The position numbers were made by a program, and so were the translations under genes. From NCBI GenBank assembly GCA_003640385.1, contig RCAB01000861.1, positions 1-15,186 on the forward strand: 15,186 nt of DNA. Reading direction: 5' to 3'. How positions within the stretch are numbered: the stretch's first letter is position 1; the number at the start of each line of letters is the position of its first letter. The notes below the pieces were generated by a model. That model worked only from the letters and a program-made list of their open reading frames with translations. It had not been told where the DNA came from and ran no database searches. The DNA is from Setaria digitata (Eukaryota; Nematoda; Chromadorea; Rhabditida; Setariidae). Positions 1-9,100 of the stretch are shown piece after piece.

Positions 1-14
1 GATGACAACGATGA

Positions 15-116
15 GGAAGGACAATGGTGACAAGCAATGATGAGGAGAGTAACAGTGACAACGATGACGATAACAATGATGACAATCAGTTGATGTCAAA
101 CGGTTGTTTAGATTAA
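15..116 (+). other. Acidic Asp/Asn-rich open stretch over a degenerate GATGAC-type repeat
   Basis: After TGA at 12-14 the frame reads to TAA at 114-116. It includes DEESNSDNDDDNNDDNQ and ends with LMSNGCLD. The DNA is an imperfect GATGAC/AACGATGA repeat, and other frames of such repeats also stay open for some distance, so this may be a minisatellite rather than the acidic end of a protein. It sits at the window edge, so any upstream exon cannot be judged. Confidence 0.15.
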
Positions 117-704
117 TTTATTGTAATTGATAGCATTATTGATAGCACGAAAGTTTTTGGAAGTTAGAAAGTGAACATTGTGATTAATAGAATGAATATT
201 GTTGATGAACGATGTTGAAAGGAAATGCTGGTAGTAATTATGTTAATGATGATTGGATAATGAAATTAGCATTTTAAGATATAAAAAAAAGGAAATTAGG
301 AAGTTATACGATTAGTTATTAATTAATTCAATATCTGGTAAATTATTATTTGTGAATAGTACGAATATGGGCTAATAGCAGGAGTGAAGTTGATGAATTT
401 TGGATAGATACAATTTATTATAATATTATTTATAGTGTATGGGTGAGAATATCAAAAAGTTAATATATATTAATTAATTAAAAATATGATAAGTTAATTA
501 TTCGTCAACAGCATCAATAAGGAATGTTAATAGTTGTTAGTGATATTTGGAGAATGATAATTTTACCGAAAATGTAAAATTTAAGAAATCAAGGATCTCT
601 GATAATATGTGATATTATGTGATATACCTGTAATATACCTGATAAAGTAGTTATTTATTCAAGATATAGCAATCACTAATGATTAAGTGTTAACCAAAAC
701 ATAG
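117..704. other. AT-rich non-coding stretch
   Basis: I see no exon, repeat or RNA gene. It is GAT/AAT-rich and fairly free of long homopolymers. It contains short TTAATTAATTA runs near 469-480 and a TGATAT/GTGATAT repeat near 600-630. Confidence 0.4.
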
Positions 705-893
705 CATTCCTGTCTACCAGTTACACTGAAATTAAAAAAGGAAGAAAGAATGATTTCGCCTAAAGTAATTGAATTTCAAAAGCGTGCAGTGGAAGATTTG
801 AATAAGGATGATTTGGTTGTTTAAATATTTACTATCTTTCAAGCAAATAATTTCACTGAGGAAATTAATTTATTATCGCAGATGAGAAAATAG
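705..893 (+). pseudogene. Possible coding relic with one in-frame stop
   Basis: One plus-strand frame is open from 705 to 893 except for TAA at 822-824. An ATG at 750 would begin MISPKVIEFQKRAVEDLNKD. After the stop, reading resumes with IFTIFQANNFTEEINLL up to TAG at 891-893. Just beyond an AG at 880-881, a shifted frame reads EKIAYDGILKPIIRIE. It could be an exon whose donor lies before 822 (GT at 816 or 819), a decayed exon, or chance. No family is recognised, and one stop in 63 codons is only mildly unusual at this base composition. Confidence 0.2.
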
Positions 894-1369
894 CTTATGA
901 TGGCATACTTAAACCTATAATAAGAATAGAAATGAATCAAATTATTAAAATGTATAAAATTTTTTTTTATATCCTAAATATTATTTCCACTTAATTACAT
1001 AAAAATTTATGCAAATTTTTATTTTCTTCGTATTTTATCGTACATGGAAAGAATGTAAATAGTTTATGCTTCAAATAGTTAATGAATTTATTCTCAGAAA
1101 TAAAAGAAATAAGATTTTAATACGATTAATTCAGTTTTAAATATTTTTAGAAGAGTAATCAATCACTGATAATAAACAATTTGTGCGCGCGTTGTTGGAA
1201 CATTTTCAATTCTTGCAAGACATTTTCTCCTTTTTTTTAGTGCTAATTTATCAGCAAAGCAGTAAAGCTGATCAGTTTGATTAAAATCAGTTAAATTTTA
1301 TCATAATCCATTTTTAAATTTTCCTATACTTTCTAGACGGAAAACTATTTTGATACGTTTCTTTTTTGA
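894..1369. other. AT-rich non-coding stretch
   Basis: No supported feature apart from a short open frame continuing from an AG at 880-881 (plus strand, EKIAYDGILKPII and onward). A GTGCGCGCGTTG patch near 1182-1193 is the only CpG-dense spot nearby. Confidence 0.35.
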
Positions 1370-1570
1370 GAAGAAACTAATATAACAGAAAATGGAAATG
1401 TAATTATTGATATTAATGAAAATGCGACTAACGTCAGAAAAACAATGCTTGCAAAACATCTGCCCAGGTAAATATTAAATTAAATTATTCAAGTAAATAT
1501 TGAATCAAAACTTAGTTATAACTTTAGAACGTTGTTATTTTGCAGCTTAGTTGCGACTTCATCATTTTAA
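1370..1570 (+). CDS. Candidate two-exon coding fragment (1370-1467 and 1546-1570), unrecognised
   Basis: An open frame begins after TGA at 1367-1369 and runs 32 codons to a good donor, AG|GTAAAT at 1468. It includes ENGNVIIDINENATNVRK and ends MLAKHLP. A 78-nt intron would end in TATTTTGCAG at 1545. The next exon continues in phase (AG|C) with SLVATSSF and TAA at 1568-1570. A usable donor, a short intron with a nematode-like acceptor, and an in-phase stop soon after together make this the best plus-strand gene candidate. Against it: only 40 residues, no family recognised, no clear acceptor at the 5' side (TTTTTTGAG at 1370 is the nearest), and chance splice motifs are common in such AT-rich DNA. 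Confidence 0.3.
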
Positions 1571-2473
1571 AATTATTTAATTTTACAATGCAAAGTACAG
1601 ATTGAATGTCATTTTATTTTACGAATTTAAAAATTAATTTAAAATTGCATTATTATTATTTTTAGCAATGATAATTTCTTGGCGGATAGATTTTAAAACT
1701 TTCCAAAATGATAATCTATTAATAATTGATTACTTTTTTTTTCGAAATTATCCATTTCGTATTATTACTGAATTTTAAAACAGGAAATCTTACATCACCT
1801 TTTCATTTCCCATTCATAACAAATTAAATTAGTCACTTAATTAGCTAAGGATAAGCTAATCAAAACTGCATTCGTTTTTATTGAATTAAGATTTTCCTTT
1901 ACAGTTTTTACTTTAATTTATTTTCTTCACTAAATAAAATTTGACAAATTTAATATCAATTATCGTTATTTCCTTNTATTCGTTTTTATTGAATTAAGAT
2001 TTTCCTGTAAAGGAAAATCTTAATTCAATAAATTCTTTTACTTTAATTTACTTTCTTCACTAAATAAAATTTGACAAATTTAATATCAATTATCGTTATT
2101 TCCTTGCATCATTTTGCATATAGTTCATGCTAATTCTCGATATCTTTTATTCCTTTTTCTTTTTTTTCTTTTTGTAAAATTCGCAGCTAAATTTTCAATG
2201 AATTAAATTGCTTCATTGAATATTTAAAATAAAAAAGAAGGAGAAGAAAAAACAAAACATGTAATTTTGTGGATGAACTGTTACTGATGGCAAAATGTTC
2301 AAAAGAAAAATATATATATTATATAAGAAAAAGAAAATTTACAAAATTTGAAGATATTTAAATTTAACGTTTAGTTTAATGAATAATATTTCTTTCAGCA
2401 TTATTTCGAAGAAAGTATGCTAGCTAAATTTGCAAAAATATTTGATTAAATCGAATAAATTCACTCTGAATAA
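1571..2473. other. AT-rich non-coding stretch containing the first N-flanking duplication
   Basis: No gene recognised. Apart from the duplicate and hairpin (1870-2105) it holds pyrimidine-rich runs near 2140-2175. A TTTCAG acceptor at 2393-2398 is followed by a 16-codon open frame to TAA at 2447-2449. Confidence 0.4.
1870..2105. repeat. Tandem near-duplicate around an N with a fold-back hairpin (assembly artefact)
   Basis: Copy 1 (1870-1975) and copy 2 (1978-2105) begin and end alike and flank a single N at 1976. Copy 2 is 22 bp longer because it contains an inverted repeat with perfect 22-bp arms (1985-2006 and 2011-2032) around the loop GTAA. The second arm is the reverse complement of the sequence just before it, a typical chimeric fold-back. 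A few base differences suggest two haplotypes or read errors. Real sequence here is probably one copy. Confidence 0.85.
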
Positions 2474-2707
2474 ATATGTCAATTATTTATTATACTTAAT
2501 TCCGGAATTCCACTGATATCAATGCATACAAATCAACTAGCCAGATTGATTTCTTCCAAATTGCTACCGAATTATAGTTTTAAATGGATAAATGATTATG
2601 TAACAATAATTGCTGAATGTCGAAAACTACAAAAATTCATTTTACAGGAAGAGGACAGAAAAATTCGAACTAATTTGAAAATCAAAAAAATAAATCAAAT
2701 GAAATAG
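2474..2707 (+). CDS. Unrecognised open frame, possible exon (ATG at 2522)
   Basis: The frame is open from 2474 and the ATG at 2522 gives 61 residues to the stop at 2705-2707. Compared with neighbouring open frames it is less homopolymeric. It has a plausible mix of residues (for example SFKWINDYVTIIAECRKLQ, then a charged FILQEEDRK), with Lys-rich decay at the end. About 75 bp upstream, after a TTTCAG acceptor at 2393-2398, another frame reads 16 residues (HYFEESMLAKFAKIFD) to TAA at 2447-2449. No domain is recognised. It may be an exon of a convergent gene, a relic, or chance. Confidence 0.22.
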   Translation: MCQLFIILNSGIPLISMHTNQLARLISSKLLPNYSFKWINDYVTIIAECRKLQKFILQEEDRKIRTNLKIKKINQMK

Positions 2708-4164
2708 AAAATTGTAAGTATAACATTAATGCACGAATAAATCAAATAATAAGCTTTATCACTTGTTTTTTCTTTTTTTGATTTCATTATTTCTTCTTTT
2801 GTTATTAAATTGGCGCAATTACACAAATACTTTATAATAATTCAAAATCAATCAATATGGCAGCCTAATTTTTCATACTCCTTGCATGTTCAGTTACAGA
2901 AAAATTTTATTTTTTTTCTCTAAATTTCAATCAAAATTCAAATTACAATTAACCTAGACAATTTCTTAATAGAACGATTCCTTTTCTTTGTTTTTTTCTT
3001 TTTCTTTTTTCCAAAGAAAGAAATTGAAATTGTGAAAAAATTATTTTCAATTTCAGTATTTGTAATAATTGCAGTAACGGTTTATAAAATGTTCATCAAT
3101 CATTTTCTTTTAAAAGAAATTTTCTCCTTTTGAGGAAAAATATTGATGAAAAAAGTTTGAAATTTGATTAAACGCATATGGCTGCGTAATTTATTAAACA
3201 GAAATCACACAGATTCTTTTCTATCACATAAATTACAGGAAAATTTTTTTCATTTTTTAAATGGGACAAGAGTTTTCTCTTTTTTTTTTTTCCCATCACA
3301 ATGAATTTTATTTCGATAATTGTTAGAAGGACAAAATTAATGAATGAGTGAAATTGTGCTGACACTTGAGGACATCAAAGGATGAATGAGAAGGGTAAGG
3401 TGAAAAGAAGAGCGGAGAAAATTAATCATATCACTTCAATTAGTTCCATTATCACCATTTGATCATTTACTAAAATGGAAAATGTTTTTTTTTTTTGCAT
3501 CGCAAATGAACTTTAACAAACATATTTTGCAATAATTTTAAGCTTCTACGAGAATACATATTTAATTTTTGTGTAAATTCATGCATTAAATTTTTTCATC
3601 TAATTTTCAGGGAGCAGAATATCACAAAGTTTTAATATTCTAGTGTAAAATGCCATATAAATTGACTGTGCAAAAATACCATAAAATATGATTTTCGAAT
3701 AAAAATTCCATAGAAAAAAATTTTAATGAATTTTCCACAAGAATGTTACACGGCATGTTTCCCAGGTAAAATCCTGCAAAAATTCTCGATTAATTTTTTT
3801 ACAAAAAAAAAAATTGTATAATCTGTATTCGAGTAAAGAATTTATAAAAATTGTGCTAATTTTCTATGAAAATGTTTAAATGAATTTTGAACAAATTTTT
3901 GGAGATTTTCCATCACCAGTAATAAAAAAAAAAAGGAATCAAAAAGTGCTTTTGTCGAGAGTGAAATGTGACGCATGCGCCTGTTCAATCTATTCAGTAG
4001 ATTTTTTTTTTTCGGTGAAAAATGCAATTGAATCAAGTTATGTTTTCTTTACTTTTTTTTTTAAAATTCTGTTGAACTTTTTTTATAAAATAAATCATCG
4101 CACTACTGATTTTAGCATCTTTCATTTTACTTTTTGTATAGATAAATTTAAATTCTGAGTGTGA
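2708..4164. other. AT-rich non-coding stretch
   Basis: No gene recognised. T-rich runs dominate on the plus strand. Open frames at 3168-3365 (minus), 3842-4036 (minus) and 3880-4158 (plus) are carried by A/T homopolymers (Phe and Lys runs) and overlap one another on opposite strands, so they look like chance. Confidence 0.45.
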
Positions 4165-4841
4165 ATAAATTTTAACCATAAACAATCTGTTCTTACTACT
4201 TTGAGCTTGAAAATGTTGTCCGGAAAAAAACGGATTGCTAGGAAGATGTCAGGAAAAGCTGAATCTGAAACCGATTGTAGCTCATTATCTAACTAAAACT
4301 GAATCAAAGGGAAAGATGGCAAACTTTTTGTATTTTATCTTTATACTAGATGATTATTTTTGTTTCTTTGTTTTTGCGTAGTTAAAGTGTACATTTTAAA
4401 TTATTTAAAATTGGAAATTGCGGATATAAATAATTGACTTTGCATGAATTGTTTTTGTATTTGAAAAAAAAAAAAAACAACACTTTAAAAAAAAAACACA
4501 AAATTTTTTGAAATTTTGAAACAAACAAAACTTTCGAAAAGTTCATCTAATTAATGAATGTATATGTATATCAGGTAATAAATAAACCGGTTTTTTTTCC
4601 AAAATTCCCACTTAACAATTTATTCAAAATTTTATTTGAAACATTTCTTATAGCTACAAGCGACAAATTACTTTAATGAAAACAAAAATAAAAATAAAAA
4701 GAAAGAGATAAGAAAATAAAAGAAAAAATATATCGCATAGAAGAGACAAGAAAATATAAGCTCTTGAGCGTATAAAATCAAAAGAAAGATGAAAGAAATA
4801 TTTTGTATATAAATATAATGGAAAATTTTTTTTTTTTGTAT
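4132..4841 (-). promoter_or_regulatory. Cluster of five lsy-6-type miRNA seed matches in the cog-1 3' flank
   Basis: On the minus (cog-1) strand, ATACAAAA occurs at 4132-4139, 4326-4333, 4453-4460, 4801-4808 and 4834-4841, about 0.87 to 1.57 kb after the stop. ATACAAA is the complement of nucleotides 2-8 of C. elegans lsy-6, and the last A lies opposite nucleotide 1. In the rest of the window I find the 8-mer on this strand once more (13692-13699), plus two 7-mer-only matches (8472-8478, 9858-9864). On the opposite strand I find two 7-mers and no 8-mer. Pairing beyond the seed is not evident. Whether the transcript extends this far, and whether this species has lsy-6, is not shown by the sequence. 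Confidence 0.4.
4165..4296 (+). CDS. Unrecognised short open frame, possible terminal exon
   Basis: The plus-strand frame is open from 4165 (after TGA at 4162-4164) to TAA at 4294-4296, 43 codons. From the ATG at 4213 it gives 27 residues that begin MLSGKKRIARKMSGK and end AESETDCSSLSN. The sequence is richer in G/C and more varied than its surroundings. A possible acceptor (TACTTTGAG) lies just before 4201. A plus-strand AATAAA lies near 4577-4582. If real, it would be the last exon of a gene converging on cog-1. No homology is recognised. Confidence 0.25.
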   Translation: MNFNHKQSVLTTLSLKMLSGKKRIARKMSGKAESETDCSSLSN

Positions 4842-5705
4842 ATTTGAAGCTGAAGCTGTAAGTAATTAATTTGAGGAGTTAATTAATAACAAAGAATGAA
4901 ATGATAAAACAAAAGTTTTTGTTTGTTTGTTTGTTTTGTTTTGTTTTTGTAATGAATGAAAGTGTTAAACAAGGGATATGAAATTTGAATGGAACATAAA
5001 AAGGAGGAAAACACAACCACGAACAAAAATATACGCAGTCACGCACGCACACGTAGCATACGTAAATCCTAAAAAAAGAAAGATTTTTTTTTCAAATAAA
5101 TTTTAATGAAAAATTGATGGTAGAATACATAACACAAAATTTTGAAGGATAATGAATGATAATATACGAAATAGCGATTACTATCGAGATCAAGATATTA
5201 TACCACAATAATAATAATTATCATAATATTCATGATCATGATTCATATCAATCAAGTAAATTAATACGAAATATTAATTATCATTTACTTACTTCGTTTT
5301 GTTTCTTGTTCAGTAACTCAACCACAATTATTCCTATCTTTTTTTTACACTTCAGTTATGGAAGAGAATTGAAATTCAAACTGATATAATTTTACAAAGA
5401 AATTAATTTTCCCATTAAATATATACTAAAAAGAAAACCGCATAATGTACAAATAAAAGCTAGCAATAACTGAAATGATTCAATTTATGGAAAAATAAAA
5501 ATGTTTTGGCAAGTTTAGCATTTATGTATTAATTGTGATTAATAAAAATTAATTTGCAAAATTAAAAATAACCGAGAAATCAAACGATTCAGAGGTTAGA
5601 AATTTCATTCACGCTTCCCATTATCATGATTTCTATTCTCATATTCCTTGCTTTTGTAACCATTACAAGGATGGAATTGATAAGCTAGATGAATTTTAAT
5701 TAGAT
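4297..5705 (-). other. cog-1 3' flank / probable 3'UTR and intergenic sequence
   Basis: No gene is recognised here. The AT-rich stretch starts right after the cog-1 stop. Possible polyadenylation hexamers on the minus strand (AATAAA, seen as TTTATT on the plus strand) are at 4631-4636 and 4619-4624, which would give a 3'UTR of about 1.1 kb. The next ones are only at 3307-3312 and 3190-3195. A GTTT/GTTTT-rich run lies at about 4915-4949 and a CA/CG-containing patch at about 5039-5065. A 77-codon plus-strand open frame at 5156-5389 is Asn/Ile/Tyr/Phe-rich and looks like chance. Confidence 0.55.
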
Positions 5706-5849
5706 TTAATTAGACGGTGATAAGAAGGATGTTAGGCTGCGTAATTGTTGCGAACGTCCCGTGGAATCAAGCGTTTCGCCACGTTTCACTAATGCATTAT
5801 CAGCTGCTTCCTTTTTTCGCCATTTTGTACGCCGATTTTGAAACCATAC
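5706..5849 (-). CDS. cog-1: cog-1 exon C: recognition helix, C-terminal tail and stop
   Basis: The acceptor on the minus strand is TTTTTCACAG, immediately before GTA TGG (V47 W48). The exon has 47 codons followed by TAA at 5706-5708. The first 14 residues complete helix 3 ([14 protein letters not shown], with Q50 and N51 for DNA contact). The remaining 33 residues form a short tail that starts [10 protein letters not shown] and ends LTSFLSPSN. It is basic and Ser-rich with no further domain that I can recognise. This is the terminal coding exon, because the open frame runs straight into the stop with no donor needed. Confidence 0.94.
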   Translation of the reverse strand, partial: VWFQNRRTKWRKKEAADNALVKRGETLDSTGRSQQLRSLTSFLSPSN

Positions 5850-6138
5850 CTGTGAAAAATACTTATCACACAAATGATAAGTAATGTTATCAACAATATC
5901 AGTATCATTGTTAAATTTTTCAAAAAATCCTTTTCTTTTCTTTTTTCTTTCTTGTTTTTTTTTTTCATAAATTAAAAATATTTGCCTATCCCTAAAGTCT
6001 TTCGATGGAAGATTACGATTACATTACCATCTAATGGCAAGTCGTCAAATTTAAAATTGAAATTTCACCCACGAGATTAAAAAAATGGAAAACTATGAAT
6101 AGCAATATAAAAAATTTTTTTTTTTGTCTCCCACTCTA

Positions 6139-6172
<34 letters not shown>

Positions 6173-9100
6173 CCGTTTTCTCATCATTTTTAATAATTTT
6201 CATTCCGTATGCAAAACTTTCGCAAGTTTAAAATGAATAGTTTCAGATTCAGATTTCTGGGCTTATTTAAGCAAAAAAAAAAAAGGGAAATTATAAATTA
6301 CGTTTTCATTATCATTTATACGAGATGATTCGATAAGCGCTCATGTTCTTTGCACTGGTAGGCACTTATCTTGACGAAATGCTAATTTAGCCTAGACGAT
6401 GCTTTTCTGCCTGAGAATTATAGTAAAAGGCTAATTTGCTAGCACAGATATATGTGCTACCGTAATCCAAACCAAAGCCTACTAAGTCTAATATAATCAG
6501 TATTATAAGGCTTATTATATTTCAAGCATCAAGTGCTTTTGGATCATAATTGTTATTTATTTTAATATTAATTTCTTGGAATTTAAAAATAACCAGTCTA
6601 GGATTGCTTCGTAATTTATGGTTTAGAATTGGAATTAAGCCAAAGATCAAACAGTCTGGTAATTATAAAGCACTTTTGCATTTTAAATAAAACTGTTAGT
6701 ATCATTATTATCATTTCAAAATTTTCGTCCTAATATCACTTCTAATTATTACTTTGAAAGATAATGAAAAAGATTGGATGGAAGAAAAAAATTGATATGA
6801 ATCAATGGATATTAGGTAGAAGGACGAAATTATCAAGCGAACTCAAGTAATGATTAAATAGGATCACGCAAAAATATACTGCTACGTAATCAAGCAAACC
6901 ATTAAGTGAAGCTAAGTAATTACAACAATTATTAAGTAAAACATCAAACTATAACTGATAAGTTAGAATCATGCAGTTACAACTTAACTAACTAATTAAG
7001 TCATAACTAAGTAGTTCTAAGAAAATCATAGCAAAAAAGCAATCATACTACTTATCAGCTGTTATGCATAATCAATTAAATTACCATGATAATGCAATAA
7101 TTGTTGGAGTGAGATCAGAATCACGTAAAAATTAGATAATTAAAGTATTATGATAATTAAATCAACGTACAGATATTCGTTATTATGCTTGCATTTCTTT
7201 CTTTTTTTTTTTAGTGATAACACCTTTTGATATACTTTTTTTAAATGATAACACTGTAATCAGTGATTGGTCTTCCGATAACAGTTCATAAGTGAAANAA
7301 GTGATAACACCTTTTGATATGCTTTTTTTTAATGATAACACTGTAATCAGTGATTGGTCTTCCGATAACAGTTCATAAGTGAAAAAGGTGAAGTTCGTTG
7401 AAATGATAAGTTGGATTTTTACTTGTGGCAAAAAAAAAGAGAAAAAACCATCATAAATTCCAAATGGTAAATTTCAATTAAAAATTCCAAATTCTTAAAA
7501 GTGCTTACTCTATAAGAAAATATTAATTAGTTCTATTATATGATAAGAATGATAATTATCATATACTTTCTAATAAAATGCATAATTATGTGATATAAAA
7601 GCGTCTTTTTTTTCCATAAAATATTTTTTCTTTTAAACGGCAAACTCAATTTTTTTTTTCCTTAAAATTTACTAATTCCATTTTAATTTCTTTTTTTTTT
7701 CTCAAATTTGAAAAGATAAAAAAAAAAAAAACATCTTTATTTTTTTTTTTTTTTTTAATGATAACATATCTTACAAATTACACCTCGTTTTTTTCCCCCT
7801 TTCTTTTTCTTTTGTCCTCTTTTTTCATTTTACCTCTTTTTTTAGTTGCTCATTTTAAATGAAATTTTCGCTTTTTCTTTTTTTTTTTTTTTAATTAAAA
7901 TTTCATTGTAAGTAATTAACAGCAACAGTAAAAAAAGAAAAAGAATGAATTTGTAATACTTCGCAAAGTAATTCCCTCCTTGTTTCTTCCTCTCATTTAT
8001 CTCAATCCTTTTTCATTCATTCAATCATTCAATCATCCAATCATTCATTCATTCATTCATTCATTCATTATTCATTCATTCAGTTTTGTTATTACTTTTC
8101 AAGAGATGTTGCAATAAAATACACATACACATATACCATATATGTATATAATATGCCGTATGTAACGGAAGAATGAAAAGACTTTTTATACCTTTTCATT
8201 TCCATTCTATTCAAATGATATAGCGAAATTTTGATGGATAACAGATCGGCATAAATATTAACCAAAGGGAAAGAGGAAAGAGCAGCCCGAAACACCGCGG
8301 TGATATATTATATAACGGGGATGAATGGAGCATGAAATTATTATGAAATTGTTGATTGAATTGAATTAAACTGAAATAAAATGGCAATCAATTTCTTGCC
8401 TTCCTATTTATCTGACGGCATTCAACGATAATTGCTAAATTGTTGTGCAAAAAATTATAAAACTCTATGTATTTGTATTATTTCAGATATATAGAAATGA
8501 AAAACAAAGAAAAATATTATTAATTATTTTCATATGGGTATTTTAGGTGGAAAGGAAGAAAGAAAGAAATATTTTGCTATAAAATTTAGTAAAAAAAAAA
8601 CAGGCTAATTAATAAAGAAAAAAAATTATTATCCATTAAACTTTGCTATGATTGCAAAAACTTTTTTTTTTTCCTTTTCTTGATCTAATAATGAATGGAA
8701 TGATCAAAATGATACTCATCAAAAATTAACGAATTTGAATGTTAGCTACCAGTTTCGAAAGTGGAAATTTAATTAGCCATACAGTAAGTAGGGCAGTGCT
8801 AATTCAATGGTCGTGATATTTGAAATGGATTGAATTAAACATATGTGAATGAATAATTACTCTTAAAACAAGGAATTAATATAAATTAAAAGAAAAAAAT
8901 TTTTTTTTAAAAAATTAAAAAATTTGCTCTATATACTATTTAGCAGGAGAAAAAAAAAACTTTTAAATATGTAACTGCTTGAGATTGAAATAGCTTCTTC
9001 CTATGTTATGTTATTTCAACATTTTATAATAAATCTTTCATTTTTTTTTAAACTTCTTCAATATACGAATAAAGTTAATTTTAAATGAAATAATTTGTTC

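Noticed and set aside
1985..2032. 22-bp-arm hairpin considered as a miRNA precursor or transposon end
   Set aside because: Arms are an exact fold-back of adjacent sequence next to an N; best explained as a chimeric assembly artefact.
3168..3365. 65-codon minus-strand frame
   Set aside because: Centre is a Lys/Arg run over a poly-T tract; no splice sites or family signature.
3880..4158. 92-codon plus-strand open frame, longest in the window
   Set aside because: Mostly Phe/Lys from T and A runs, with no domain; it overlaps an opposite-strand frame at 3842-4036 of the same quality.
5156..5389. 77-codon plus-strand frame
   Set aside because: Asn/Tyr/His run from an AAT/CAT repeat in the cog-1 3' flank; low complexity.
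6441..6460. Small hairpin TAGCACA-GATATA-TGTGCTA, considered as an RNA gene
   Set aside because: Seven-bp stem only; no tRNA cloverleaf, T-loop or longer precursor arm found around it.
7183..7431. 82-codon minus-strand open frame with an internal repeat
   Set aside because: It crosses the N at 7298 and its repeat is the assembly duplication.
8092..8295. 67-codon minus-strand frame, with a hydrophobic Tyr/Val stretch near the end
   Set aside because: Tyr/Val run comes from a TATATAC/ACATAC repeat; lies in the cog-1 intron with no splice support.
8293..8302. CACCGCGGTG perfect palindrome, GC-rich for this window
   Set aside because: Ten bases only, no partner copies or known site in this context; probably chance.
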